From Aquimarina sp. MMG016 (GTDB lineage Bacteria > Bacteroidota > Bacteroidia > Flavobacteriales > Flavobacteriaceae): DNA of 64,000 nucleotides. Position numbers and translations under genes: made by a program. The notes beneath the pieces were generated by a model. That model had not been told where the DNA came from and made no database searches. It worked only from the letters and a program-made list of their open reading frames with translations. Location of the stretch: NCBI RefSeq assembly GCF_018100805.1, contig NZ_JAGJEA010000001.1, positions 372,001-436,000 of the forward strand. Direction: 5' to 3'. This document shows positions 1-9,775 of the stretch, one piece after another; position 1 is the stretch's first letter, and each line of letters begins with the position of its first letter.

Positions 1-418
1 TAAAAATTCCGTGAATTAAACCTGCAAAAGGTATTGCTGCAACCCCTAAAGCTATTTGACTTATAAACTTTCTACGATCCGGCAAATATTGCGGTGAAGT
101 CCCCTCAAAAAAAGTATTTGTCAAGTAATTATACCCTGTTACACAAATTCTAATAATATCTTCACCAAACATAAATAATACTAGAATCAATTTTGGAACT
201 ATGGTAACCAACAACAATCCACTAGCTCTAAGTGTATACTTTGTAGGCCCCACACTTCTATCATAGTTTGCAAAAATGTAGATCGTATAACTTATGATTG
301 CTATAGAAATCACAAAATAACCTACTTGAATCCAATGATTTTTGGTAATTGTTCGTATAGCCTGAAAAGCATATATTTCTATAAGCAGATATATAATAAT
401 GGGGATTAACCAGCGCAT
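1..418 (-). CDS. Membrane metallophosphoesterase, N-terminal part (runs off the window)
   Basis: The minus strand is open from an ATG at 418-416 to the window edge, giving 139 residues. It starts MRWLIPIIIYLLIEIYAFQA and has about three hydrophobic helices (residues 3-20, 30-50, 65-85). A segment then follows with DRRKFISQIALGVAAIPF. This layout, N-terminal helices followed by a twin-arginine-like RRKF stretch, is what I know from Bacteroidetes YkuE-like metallophosphoesterases, whose catalytic domain would lie beyond position 1. No metal-binding motif is inside the window, so the family is an inference. A shorter ORF in another frame at 261-446 is a shadow of this gene. Confidence 0.6.
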   Translation of the reverse strand, partial: MRWLIPIIIYLLIEIYAFQAIRTITKNHWIQVGYFVISIAIISYTIYIFANYDRSVGPTKYTLRASGLLLVTIVPKLILVLFMFGEDIIRICVTGYNYLTNTFFEGTSPQYLPDRRKFISQIALGVAAIPFAGLIHGIF

Positions 419-591
419 AATTTCTTAAGATTGCTTTTTTAAGCAAATCTATCCTACCTTTTTCAATTGTTTATCTATTTAAGTAAAAATTAACGGTCTT
501 TTCATTTTAAAGCGCAAAAAATTGAGGGTTTCTATGTTAAAAAAGCGATAATTCTTAATAACTTTTTTTTAAAATGTAAAACTTTTATTCG

Positions 592-745
592 TACCTTCGC
601 CCATAATGTCTTATAAATGGGCTATCTACTTGGAAAACAAATTGTTTTAAAAAATATATATAACCGCATTTAAAGCAATTGATAACATTGTTATCAATTT
701 TATTTTGGGGCGAAATGCCGTCAATTCTTGACGGCATTTCTTATT
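592..745 (+). ncRNA. Candidate small RNA upstream of polA
   Basis: A -7-like box TACCTTCG (592-599) is followed by about 140 non-coding bases. These hold a perfect hairpin AATTGATAAC-att-GTTATCAATT (677-699). They end in a strong terminator-like hairpin whose 13-bp arms GAAATGCCGTCAA (712-724) and TTGACGGCATTTC (728-740) are followed by TTATTTCT. The terminator sits before polA, so this looks like its own transcript rather than a polA leader. 6S-Flavo RNA was considered, but the sequence does not fold into one long rod. Existence of the transcript is inferred. Confidence 0.4.
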
Positions 746-821
746 TCTAGATATTACCTTATTTATGATCATTTTGATCAATCTTCTTTTTATATTGCAT
801 TTTTTAAAAGTCAACTAACAC

Positions 822-3644
822 ATGTCACAAAAACGTCTTTTTCTTCTAGATGCTTTCGCTTTGATTTTTCGCGGTTATTATGCATTAATTAAAAACCCTA
901 GAATAAACTCTAAAGGACAGGATACATCAGCAGTATTAGGTTTTGTTAATTCTCTGTTTGATGTAATTAAAAGAGAAAAACCTGATCACCTAGCAGTAGC
1001 TTTTGACAAACAAGGCAGCAAGGATCGTTTAGAAATTTTTCCTGAATATAAAGCTAATAGAGACGAAACACCCGAAGCTATTAAAATTGCTGTACCAATA
1101 ATTCAGGATATTCTGAAAGCTATGCATATTCCTATTATTGAACAAGCCGGTGTAGAAGCAGATGATTTAATCGGCACCATTGCTAAGCAAGCAGAAAAAG
1201 AAGGGTATCAAACCTATATGGTAACCCCAGATAAAGATTATGCCCAATTGGTTTCTGAAAATATATTCATGTATCGCCCCGCTAGAATGGGTAACGGCAT
1301 TGAGATCTGGGGAATACCCGAAGTACAAAAAAGATTTGAGGTGGAAAGGCCAGAACAGGTTATTGATTATCTAGGGATGATGGGAGATGCTGTAGATAAT
1401 ATTCCTGGTCTTCCTGGCGTGGGTGATAAGACTGCAAAGAAATTTTTGGCAGAATTTGGTTCTATGGAAGAACTTCTAGCCAATACGGATAAGCTAAAAG
1501 GCAAAATGAAAGAGAAAGTTGAGGCTAATGCAGAACTAGGTTTGCTTTCTAAAAAATTAGCAACCATTATCATTGATTGTGATGTAACGTTTAATGCTAA
1601 TGATTATGAGCTTTCTGAACCTGATGCTAAAAAAGTACAAGAGATTTTTGAAGAACTAGAATTCAGAAGGCTAAAAGATCAGTTTATAAAGATTTTTTCT
1701 GGAGAAGAAACTTCAACGATCAACAAAACGGCTCCAACTACTAAGAAAAAAGCCCAAGAAGCCGGCGCAGGTCAATTCTCATTATTTGGAGGTAATGAAG
1801 ACTCTACAGAAATAGCTTCATATTCCAGTAGAAAAACGATTGCCAATACAGAGCACTTTTATCAAAGTATTGCCCCGGGAATGGCTATGAAACTATTTCT
1901 ACAGAATTTATTAAAACAGGAAAGTGTTTGTTTTGATACTGAAACTACAGGACTTGATCCACTTACTGCAGAACTAGTAGGAATTGCTTTTTCCTGGGAA
2001 GCCGGAAAAGGCTTCTATATTCCTTTTCCTGAAGATCAAAATGAAGCTCAGGAGCTTATTGAACAAATCCGTCCTTTCTTTGAAGCTGAAAACATTACTA
2101 AAATTGGTCAAAACCTAAAATATGACATCAAGGTACTGGCAAAATATAACATAGAGGTCAAAGGAAAATTATTTGACACAATGCTTGCACATTATCTGAT
2201 CAATCCGGATATGCGCCATAATATGGATGTACTAGCTGAAACCTATCTCAACTATACACCAGTATCTATTACAGAACTTATCGGTAAAAAAGGAAAGAAT
2301 CAATTATCCTTTAGACAAGTACCTATAGACAAACAAACAGAATATGCGGTAGAAGATGCAGATATTACTTTTCAGTTAAAAGAACATTTTGCTCCGGAGC
2401 TTAATGAAGCTAATACTTTATCATTATTTGAGGATATTGAGATTCCTTTACTTCGTGTTTTAGCGGATATGGAAATTGAAGGCATTAACCTGGATAAGGA
2501 ATTTCTTGCTTCTCTTTCTGATGAACTAGATAAAGACATCCAAACTTTAGAAAATATAATTTACACGGAAGCTGGAGAAGAGTTCAATATCGCTTCACCT
2601 AAACAGTTAGGTGTCATTTTATTCGAAAAGATGAAACTGGTTGATAAACCCAAAAAGACCAAAACGGGTCAGTACTCTACTGCAGAAGATGTTTTATCTT
2701 ATTTAGCAAAAGATCATGAAATTATCCAAAATATATTAGATTTCAGAGGTTTATCAAAGTTAAGAAGCACATATGTGGATGCTCTACCAACTCAAATAAA
2801 TCCTAACACCCAGCACGTTCATACGGATTATATGCAAACAGTGGCAGCTACCGGACGATTAAGCTCTAATAATCCCAACTTGCAGAATATACCGATCAGA
2901 ACAGAACGCGGTCGTCAGGTCAGAAAAGCATTTGTTCCTAGAAGTGACGAATATACTTTGCTAGCGGCGGATTATTCTCAAATAGAATTAAGAATCATTG
3001 CAGCTTTGAGTAAAGAGGAAACGATGATCGAAGCTTTTAAAAACGGAGAAGATATTCATGCCTCTACCGCTGCTAAAGTGTTTAATGTTCCAATCGAGGA
3101 AGTAAGTAGGGAACAACGAAGTAATGCAAAAACAGTGAACTTTGGGATTATCTATGGGGTTTCTGCTTTTGGACTAAGTAATCAAACCGATCTTTCTCGT
3201 AGCGAAGCTAAAGAACTGATAGATACTTATTATAAAACTTACCCTAAACTACGTAATTACATGAGTGAGCAAGTAGATTTTGCTCGTGATAATGGTTATG
3301 TACAAACGGTTTTAGGAAGACGTCGTTACCTAAAAGATATTAATTCTGCTAATGCTGTTGTTCGCGGAGCAGCAGAACGAAATGCGGTCAATGCTCCTAT
3401 TCAGGGAAGCGCAGCAGATATTATTAAGATTGCCATGATTAACATTCATAAAAAACTTAAAGAGGGTAATTATAAAACCAAAATGTTGCTACAGGTTCAT
3501 GATGAATTGGTTTTTGACGTTTACAAACCAGAACTTGATTCAATTAAAGCTTTAATCAAAACCGAAATGGAAAGTGCTTATGAATTAGCTGTTCCATTAG
3601 ATGTGGATCTTGGATTAGGTGATAATTGGCTGGAGGCGCATTAA
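822..3644 (+). CDS. polA: DNA polymerase I
   Basis: Template-directed repair polymerase and Okazaki-primer remover in the cytoplasm; 940 residues, a full-length three-domain enzyme. The N-terminal 5'-3' nuclease (about 1-300) shows LLDAFALIFRGYY, VEADDLIGT and the helix-hairpin-helix PGVGDKTA. A Lys/Ala-rich linker (about 300-330) follows. The 3'-5' exonuclease keeps FDTETTGLDP, with Asp372 and Glu374, so proofreading is probably active. Polymerase motif A is AADYSQIELR (Asp717), motif B has KTVNFGIIYG with the Phe of the O-helix, and motif C is VHDELVF (Asp894). The start ATG has no Shine-Dalgarno site, as usual here. It appears to be transcribed alone. Confidence 0.97.
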   Translation: MSQKRLFLLDAFALIFRGYYALIKNPRINSKGQDTSAVLGFVNSLFDVIKREKPDHLAVAFDKQGSKDRLEIFPEYKANRDETPEAIKIAVPIIQDILKAMHIPIIEQAGVEADDLIGTIAKQAEKEGYQTYMVTPDKDYAQLVSENIFMYRPARMGNGIEIWGIPEVQKRFEVERPEQVIDYLGMMGDAVDNIPGLPGVGDKTAKKFLAEFGSMEELLANTDKLKGKMKEKVEANAELGLLSKKLATIIIDCDVTFNANDYELSEPDAKKVQEIFEELEFRRLKDQFIKIFSGEETSTINKTAPTTKKKAQEAGAGQFSLFGGNEDSTEIASYSSRKTIANTEHFYQSIAPGMAMKLFLQNLLKQESVCFDTETTGLDPLTAELVGIAFSWEAGKGFYIPFPEDQNEAQELIEQIRPFFEAENITKIGQNLKYDIKVLAKYNIEVKGKLFDTMLAHYLINPDMRHNMDVLAETYLNYTPVSITELIGKKGKNQLSFRQVPIDKQTEYAVEDADITFQLKEHFAPELNEANTLSLFEDIEIPLLRVLADMEIEGINLDKEFLASLSDELDKDIQTLENIIYTEAGEEFNIASPKQLGVILFEKMKLVDKPKKTKTGQYSTAEDVLSYLAKDHEIIQNILDFRGLSKLRSTYVDALPTQINPNTQHVHTDYMQTVAATGRLSSNNPNLQNIPIRTERGRQVRKAFVPRSDEYTLLAADYSQIELRIIAALSKEETMIEAFKNGEDIHASTAAKVFNVPIEEVSREQRSNAKTVNFGIIYGVSAFGLSNQTDLSRSEAKELIDTYYKTYPKLRNYMSEQVDFARDNGYVQTVLGRRRYLKDINSANAVVRGAAERNAVNAPIQGSAADIIKIAMINIHKKLKEGNYKTKMLLQVHDELVFDVYKPELDSIKALIKTEMESAYELAVPLDVDLGLGDNWLEAH

Positions 3645-3703
3645 ACAAGTTTTGAAAACCAAATACTAACTCTATTAAATTTTCAAAAGTGCATTGATTT
3701 TTA

Positions 3704-3731
3704 GTTGTACTGCTGTATTATTATATATTTG
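3704..3731 (+). promoter_or_regulatory. Promoter of the TerC-family gene
   Basis: TTG (3704-3706), a 17-base spacer and TATATTTG (3724-3731) match the Bacteroidetes primary sigma pattern TTG / TAnnTTTG. The start codon follows 33 bases after the -7 box. Confidence 0.65.
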
Positions 3732-3764
3732 CAGCTTTTATTGAACAAACTAAAAAATTAATTT

Positions 3765-4601
3765 ATGGAACAACTTCTTACTATTGACAGCTTGTTTACA
3801 CTTTTCATGTTAGTATTATTACAAGCCGTTTTAGGATTTGACAATCTTTTATATATCTCATTAGAATCCAAAAAAGCACCAGAAAGCCAACAAAGTTTTG
3901 TTCGTAAAATGGGAGTTGGTCTAGCCATCATCCTACGTATAGTATTACTTTTTGTATTAATGTCTTTAATACAATTTTTTCAGGATCCATTTGTAAGCCT
4001 TCATGACAATGCATTTATCGAATTTGATTTTAATGTACATAGTATAATCGTATTAGCTGGTGGTGTGTTTATCATTTATACTGCTATAAAAGAGATTTGG
4101 CATATGATGCTACTTCACGAGCATGAAGCGGCCGAAAAAGACAAGAAAAAAGGCTCTACAAAAAAGATTATTTTATGGATCGTGATTATGAATTTGGTCT
4201 TTTCTTTTGATTCTATTTTAAGTGCTATGGCACTTACCAGCCATATGGAATATATTCCTCAACTAGTTTTAATGTCTATTGCTATTGTTATTGGCGGTAT
4301 TTTAATGATTGTCTTAGCTGATAAAGTCTCTAATTTCTTACAGAAAAACAGAATGTATGAGGTATTAGGGCTTTTTATATTATTTATTGTTGGTATAATG
4401 CTGTTATCAGAAGGGGGTCATTTAGCACATTTACATCTTTTTCACAACGAAATCACTCCTATGAGCAAAACCACATTCTATTTTGTGATCATCGTATTGG
4501 TGATTGTGGATATTGTTCAAGGTCGTTATCAGAAAAATCTATTAGCAAAAAAGAGGCATCAAGAGGCGTTGATAAAAGATGAAGAAGAAAATAAGATTTA
4601 A
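3765..4601 (+). CDS. TerC family integral membrane protein
   Basis: Inner-membrane protein of 278 residues with about seven predicted helices. It has the two TerC signature acidic motifs inside helices: GFDN around Asp26 and FSFDS around Asp149. TerC proteins are linked to metal export, for example manganese loading in Alx/YceF relatives, or to tellurite tolerance. The substrate here cannot be told from sequence. A charged loop (about 118-135, rich in Glu and Lys) separates the two halves. It has its own promoter and ends in a bidirectional terminator shared with the convergent lipoprotein gene. Confidence 0.85.
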   Translation: MEQLLTIDSLFTLFMLVLLQAVLGFDNLLYISLESKKAPESQQSFVRKMGVGLAIILRIVLLFVLMSLIQFFQDPFVSLHDNAFIEFDFNVHSIIVLAGGVFIIYTAIKEIWHMMLLHEHEAAEKDKKKGSTKKIILWIVIMNLVFSFDSILSAMALTSHMEYIPQLVLMSIAIVIGGILMIVLADKVSNFLQKNRMYEVLGLFILFIVGIMLLSEGGHLAHLHLFHNEITPMSKTTFYFVIIVLVIVDIVQGRYQKNLLAKKRHQEALIKDEEENKI

Positions 4602-4733
4602 AACTCTATAAAAGATTTTAAACCAAAGACTTTGCTCAAGAAGCGAAGTTAGCTTAACTAACTATTTTAAAATCTACTGACAATCCAGTAGTTACTTTGC
4701 TTCGGAGTTTTTCAAAATAGAGTTTTACCAATA

Positions 4734-4766
4734 AAAAAAGCGTTTCTCAGTAGAGAAACGCTTTTT
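4734..4766. terminator. Bidirectional terminator between the TerC gene and the lipocalin-like gene
   Basis: Perfect hairpin GCGTTTCTC (4740-4748), loop AGTA, GAGAAACGC (4753-4761), flanked by A7 on the left and T5 on the right, so it works for both convergent genes. Confidence 0.9.
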
Positions 4767-4782
4767 AGCTTATAAAGCTAAA

Positions 4783-5262
4783 TTATTGTCTGGTAAACAT
4801 CAATGCAACCTGACCTAATCCCTCTACTGTATCCGAGAAAGAAAGAGTAGTTTCAGTTAGCATAATAGCGACTATTGTAGGATCCTGTCCCTCAGGAGTA
4901 AATGTTAATTGATCACCTACCAGACTCCAAGTTCCTGTTTCCATAAGTATAAGACCTGTACATTCTACAATAGGAATAGGAAATGGTCCAGAGGTATCAA
5001 CACTTACATCTATATCAGTGACATCCTGACTATATGTATTATCATCATTTACTACAAGGGTATCTTTAAAACAAGGTAACTCTTGTAATAGGTTGGTAGA
5101 TGGTGTACCATCCATATTAAGATCTACAGGTATTCCGCCCGTTACTGAGGTAAGTTCCCAAGTTCCTACCAAGGACCCCATAACCGAGGGTGCATCATCA
5201 TCTGAACTACAAGAGAATAATCCTAATGAGACCACAAATAAGAAAACAACTCTAATTTTCAT
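4783..5262 (-). CDS. Lipocalin-like lipoprotein
   Basis: 159 residues with a lipoprotein signal peptide (lipobox LFSC, then SSDDD, a typical Bacteroidetes surface-export-like acidic tail). The mature part has GTWELTSV near residue 33, GTWSLVGDQLTF near the C-terminus and a LSFSDT strand. This is the pattern of the lipocalin-like families of Bacteroidetes, eight-stranded barrels that may bind small hydrophobic ligands. The ligand is unknown. It stands alone on the minus strand, with the shared terminator directly after the stop. Confidence 0.7.
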   Translation of the reverse strand: MKIRVVFLFVVSLGLFSCSSDDDAPSVMGSLVGTWELTSVTGGIPVDLNMDGTPSTNLLQELPCFKDTLVVNDDNTYSQDVTDIDVSVDTSGPFPIPIVECTGLILMETGTWSLVGDQLTFTPEGQDPTIVAIMLTETTLSFSDTVEGLGQVALMFTRQ

Positions 5263-5450
5263 AATTATTAGTTTTAGTATATGGATATAACGTATTAATA
5301 AAGCTCCTATTACAAATCAAAATTAAAAGAAATAAATTATTAAATGAGGAATAATCAAATAAGAAACTTATCAAAAACTATGTGTGTTTGTCTTCAAAAA
5401 TAAAAATTACGGTTTTGCCATAATATTTGTTAACATTTATTTTTAATTAC

Positions 5451-5481
5451 TTGTTAATAACTTTTAAAATCCCTATGTTTG
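5451..5481 (+). promoter_or_regulatory. Promoter of the LRR gene pair
   Basis: TTG (5451-5453), 20-base spacer, TATGTTTG (5474-5481), followed 23 bases later by the ATG at 5504. Confidence 0.65.
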
Positions 5482-5503
5482 CAGCGCACCCAAATGCCTC
5501 AGT

Positions 5504-8500
5504 ATGAAAAAACTACTACTTATAGCCGTTATGGCTTTAACTACATTTTCGTATTCTCAAACCAATTTGATCCAAAATGGATCTCTGGAGGATTGGACAT
5601 TGGATCAATTAAATAACTGGTCTTTACAAGAAGGGAATATTACTCAAACCCAAGTGGAGTTTACTAATGGTTCCAGTGGAGCCTTATTTGTAGATGGAGC
5701 AACAACTCCTAAAATTGTTGCAACTAACTATACCTTGGAAGCTGGTAAGACCTATGAATTAAGTTTTGATTATAAAGTCAAAAATGCTAACACCTCTTTT
5801 GGGCAACAGGTTATCTCATATGCTTACGGGGCCACTGATCTTGATCCAAATAATAGTTCTAGCAGGATTCCATCAGACTTTAATTGGAATACTGTTACCC
5901 AAACTATTACTCCAACAGTCACGGAAACTTGGTATTTTGAGATAAGTCTTGCATCTTTTATTGCAGATCCTTTTGAAGTCTATATTGATAATATCAAAAT
6001 AATTGATATCGCTGAGGCTACTCCAGAAAGAGATGCACTCATTGCAATTTATAATGCCACTAATGGAGCAAGCTGGACAAATCCCTGGGATTTATCCGAA
6101 GACCACACTACCTGGGATGGAGTTATTGTAGACGCTAATAACAAAGTAACTGGTCTTAATCTTATTGCTAGAGGATTAAATGGCACATTACCTGAAGAAA
6201 TTGAAAACTTAACAGAATTAACATCCATACAAATTTTAAACAATCCTCTTCTTACAGGAACTATTCCTACCGAAATTGGCAACTTATCGAATTTAGAATC
6301 ATTGCAATTGACCAATAATGGGTTTAGCGGAAATATTCCTGATGAAGTTGGTTTGCTTTCTCAACTAACTTTATTAAATCTTACAGGAAATAATTTAAGT
6401 GGAACATTAACATCATCAATTCCAGATTTAACTAATCTGGAAACCTTAAATCTATCTTCTAACAACTTTAATGGTAGTTTACCTACAAACCTGGATAATT
6501 TAAGCTCATTAATAACATTAAATTTACAGAATAATAGTTTTTCAGGAACAATTCCATCAAATATTGGCTCTATATCAAGTTTAGAATCATTACTGCTAAG
6601 CTCCAATGATTTTGATGGAGATATCCCAACAACATTAGGAAGTTTAACTAATGCAACTGAGATTGACTTAAGCAACAATGATTTTACAGGCACCATCCCT
6701 AGTACATTTGTGAATCTAACCAATATGACTGATTTACAGTTATCAGGAAATAACCTTTCTGGCGATTTACCTACTTTTATATGGTCAATGACCTGGTTAG
6801 AAAATATAGAAATTCAATCCAATCGTTTTACAGGGAGTATTACGGCTGATATTAGCAACCTAACCAATCTTACTACACTTAATTTAGGAAATAACAGATT
6901 GACAGGAGTTTTACCATCTCAATTATGGAGCTTGACAAATCTTCAATATTTTAATGTTGAAAATCTTAGCACTTTGGACCCTTGGTCTATTACCGCTGAT
7001 ATTGCTAACTTAATATCATTAGTATGGTTTGAAGCCGGAAATAGTAGATTAACAGGCACATTACCAGATGTATTTGATGCTTTCCCTAATTTGGAACGTT
7101 TTAGAGTAGAAAATAATGATTTGTCCGGCTCTATACCGGCAACAATGTCTACTCCTACCAATCTTAAAATTGTTACTTTTCAGAATAATAATTTTTCAGG
7201 AACAATTCCTGGTTTGAGCGCTACGGGGGTTTCACTTTATGGTATTTACAACAATAGCTTTGTATTTGAAGATCTTGAAGCAGAATATGCAACATATGAC
7301 AGTAATGTTACAAGTTTTATTGTCAGTCCTCAACCTAATCTGGATACAGAAGAGGATTTAGTTCTTGATGTTGGTACGAATTATACCATTACAGTTTCGG
7401 GAACTTCTAGTCCCAATAACATTTATCAATGGAGAAGAAATGGTGTCAATATTCCCGGTGAAATGGGAACATCACTTTCTCTAACCAACCTATCAGCTTC
7501 TGATTCTGGAGCTTATGATTGTGTAATAACCAATCCTAATGTATCCGGTCTTACTTTATATAGAAATACGGTTACTATTAACATATTCTCACAAGCAGAA
7601 CGTGATGCCTTACTAGCTATTTATAACGCCACAGATGGCCCGAACTGGGTAAATCCCTGGGATTTATCCAAAAACATAAACGAATGGGCTGGAGTTATTC
7701 TTAATAGTGAAAATGAGGTAATCATCCTTTCGCTTAAAAGTCGAAACTTAACCGGAATTCTTCCTCAGGAACTTGGGGATTTAGTAGAACTTACCTCTAT
7801 TGAAGTTTCTGATAACAATTTATCCGGTGATTTTCCATCAAGTATGTCTAACCTCACCAAACTAGAATCTATAAGTGCTAGTGACAATAATTATACTGGA
7901 AATTTACCTGATGTTTTTAGTAACATCCCTTCTTTAAGAGAGATTTTATTACAGCGAAACGGTTTTATTGGAACTTTACCTACCGCCTATGGCAACCTAA
8001 CCAATTTAGAACAACTGAATTTACAAGCCAATGACATGTCAGGAGGAATACCTTCTAGCTTTCAAAACTTAATAAACTTAACATTAATAAACCTGGAATC
8101 CAATGGTGGTTTTACAGGCACTATAGATTGGATTACCAATTTAATTTTATTGGAGAATATAAATATTGAAGGAAATGATTTCTCAGGTTCAATTCCTGAT
8201 CTAAGTAGCATTACAAATTTGGTTAACATTAATTTGAGCCGAAATGCCTTGACGGGATCTCCTTCAAATGTTTTTTCCAATGTTAATACAAGATCAATTG
8301 ATATCTCTTCAAATAACTTTGATCCATACCAGCTACCATCAAGTATTGGAAATTTAACTCAGCTTCGTCTTTTAAATTTAAGTAATACCAATCTGGAAGG
8401 AGCTTTACCAAACACCTTTTCAGGTTTGACAAGTTTGAATTCAATTATTCTAACAAACAATAATCTAGAAGGGGAAATACCTTCTTCTTTCTCCAGCATC

Positions 8501-9775
8501 CCAACTTTAAATCAGGTGTTACTAGGCAACAATAATTTGTCAGGTATTATCCCTTCGATTCCTACAACAAACCTAACTTGGTTTTCTATTGAATCTAACA
8601 GGTTTGTATTTGATGATATGGAGCCAACGTATAGTAATTATGCCGTTATAGGTAGGTATGATTATGATAATCAGCAAAATGTTGATACTGCAGAAACGAT
8701 TACCCTTACCGAAGATGATACATTCACCGTTGAAGTACAAGCAACAACAAGTTCTAATAACCGATATCAATGGAGAAGAAATGGTGTGAATATTAGTGGA
8801 GCAACTAATTCAAGTTACACTATAAATAGTGTAAGACTATCGGATGCGGGAGCTTATGATTGCGTAATAACCAATACAGTGGTTACTGATTTATCTTTGC
8901 TAAAAGAAATAACTACATTACAAATATTGATTGGAGATAGCGATAATGATGGTGTTACAAATGATATAGATATATGTCCAAATACTTCTGCAGGAGAAAT
9001 TGTAGATGCTAATGGTTGTTCTCTGGATCAAGCTTTGGATATTGACAATAATGATATTCAGGTAATTGTAACCAGCACTTCTTGCCCAGGAGTTCCGAAT
9101 GGAGAAGTCACCATTTCTTTTGAAAAAGATTATACATATACAGTTACGTTGACTGGCAATGGTGAAAACAGAACTGAAAATAACGTAAGTTTTAGTCAAG
9201 ACCTGATATTAGATAATCTTGCAGTTGGAAACTATGAAGTATGTATTACTGTTCCTGCGTTTACCAATTTTGAGCAATGCTACACTGTAGTAGTTGAGGC
9301 TCCAGAGAGTCTTAAAACTTCTGAAGCCAAGGTAGATTATGATTCTAAGAAAGCAACTATAGAAGTTTCTGGGAGCATCTACTATAAAGTTTTAGTTAAC
9401 GACAATATGTATGAATTTGGTTTTGGGGATACTGGAATTAAACAAGTAGCTATCACCTTAGAAAATGGATTAAATAATATTTCAGTAGAAACTGATAAAA
9501 TTTGTCAGGGAAAATTCAGTGAAACTATTATGGTTAATGACCTAAATATCTATCCAATTCCAGCCTCTGATTATTTAAATATTGCAGGGTTAGGAAATTT
9601 TAAAAATACCGAAATCCTAATTACGGATATAACTGGCAATGTAGTTTTATCTTCATCTCCAAAAGAAACTGAAACCCAAATACAGTTATCAATTAGTAAT
9701 TTGGCTACCGGAATGTATCTAGTACACATTACTACAAGCACCCAAACTATTACTACTAAAATCTACAAAAAATGA
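5504..9775 (+). CDS. Secreted LRR/Ig repeat protein, T9SS cargo
   Basis: 1423-residue surface or secreted protein. In order: signal peptide (1-19); a carbohydrate-binding-module-like domain with NLIQNGSLEDW (20-170); an N-cap ERDALIAIYNATNGASW (from 175); plant-type leucine-rich repeats with LxxNxxSGxIP (about 205-600); an Ig-like domain with YQWRRNGVNI and GAYDCVITN (about 626-695). Then comes a second N-cap ERDALLAIYNATDGPNW (698), a second LRR block, a second Ig domain (about 1072-1142) and a thrombospondin type 3-like Asp-rich loop DSDNDGVTNDIDICP (from 1145). A beta domain follows, and the protein ends in a type A T9SS sorting domain (from about 1345; LNIYPIPASDYLNI, GMYLVHI). N-cap, LRR and Ig are duplicated as a unit. 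Likely role: adhesion or polymer binding (inference). Confidence 0.88.
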   Translation: MKKLLLIAVMALTTFSYSQTNLIQNGSLEDWTLDQLNNWSLQEGNITQTQVEFTNGSSGALFVDGATTPKIVATNYTLEAGKTYELSFDYKVKNANTSFGQQVISYAYGATDLDPNNSSSRIPSDFNWNTVTQTITPTVTETWYFEISLASFIADPFEVYIDNIKIIDIAEATPERDALIAIYNATNGASWTNPWDLSEDHTTWDGVIVDANNKVTGLNLIARGLNGTLPEEIENLTELTSIQILNNPLLTGTIPTEIGNLSNLESLQLTNNGFSGNIPDEVGLLSQLTLLNLTGNNLSGTLTSSIPDLTNLETLNLSSNNFNGSLPTNLDNLSSLITLNLQNNSFSGTIPSNIGSISSLESLLLSSNDFDGDIPTTLGSLTNATEIDLSNNDFTGTIPSTFVNLTNMTDLQLSGNNLSGDLPTFIWSMTWLENIEIQSNRFTGSITADISNLTNLTTLNLGNNRLTGVLPSQLWSLTNLQYFNVENLSTLDPWSITADIANLISLVWFEAGNSRLTGTLPDVFDAFPNLERFRVENNDLSGSIPATMSTPTNLKIVTFQNNNFSGTIPGLSATGVSLYGIYNNSFVFEDLEAEYATYDSNVTSFIVSPQPNLDTEEDLVLDVGTNYTITVSGTSSPNNIYQWRRNGVNIPGEMGTSLSLTNLSASDSGAYDCVITNPNVSGLTLYRNTVTINIFSQAERDALLAIYNATDGPNWVNPWDLSKNINEWAGVILNSENEVIILSLKSRNLTGILPQELGDLVELTSIEVSDNNLSGDFPSSMSNLTKLESISASDNNYTGNLPDVFSNIPSLREILLQRNGFIGTLPTAYGNLTNLEQLNLQANDMSGGIPSSFQNLINLTLINLESNGGFTGTIDWITNLILLENINIEGNDFSGSIPDLSSITNLVNINLSRNALTGSPSNVFSNVNTRSIDISSNNFDPYQLPSSIGNLTQLRLLNLSNTNLEGALPNTFSGLTSLNSIILTNNNLEGEIPSSFSSIPTLNQVLLGNNNLSGIIPSIPTTNLTWFSIESNRFVFDDMEPTYSNYAVIGRYDYDNQQNVDTAETITLTEDDTFTVEVQATTSSNNRYQWRRNGVNISGATNSSYTINSVRLSDAGAYDCVITNTVVTDLSLLKEITTLQILIGDSDNDGVTNDIDICPNTSAGEIVDANGCSLDQALDIDNNDIQVIVTSTSCPGVPNGEVTISFEKDYTYTVTLTGNGENRTENNVSFSQDLILDNLAVGNYEVCITVPAFTNFEQCYTVVVEAPESLKTSEAKVDYDSKKATIEVSGSIYYKVLVNDNMYEFGFGDTGIKQVAITLENGLNNISVETDKICQGKFSETIMVNDLNIYPIPASDYLNIAGLGNFKNTEILITDITGNVVLSSSPKETETQIQLSISNLATGMYLVHITTSTQTITTKIYKK

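Noticed and set aside
261..446. 61-residue minus-strand ORF
   Set aside because: Out-of-frame shadow of the better supported metallophosphoesterase start at 418, which gives transmembrane helices and an RRKF motif.
592..745. 6S-Flavo RNA
   Set aside because: The region does not form one long bulged hairpin; left as an unknown small RNA candidate.
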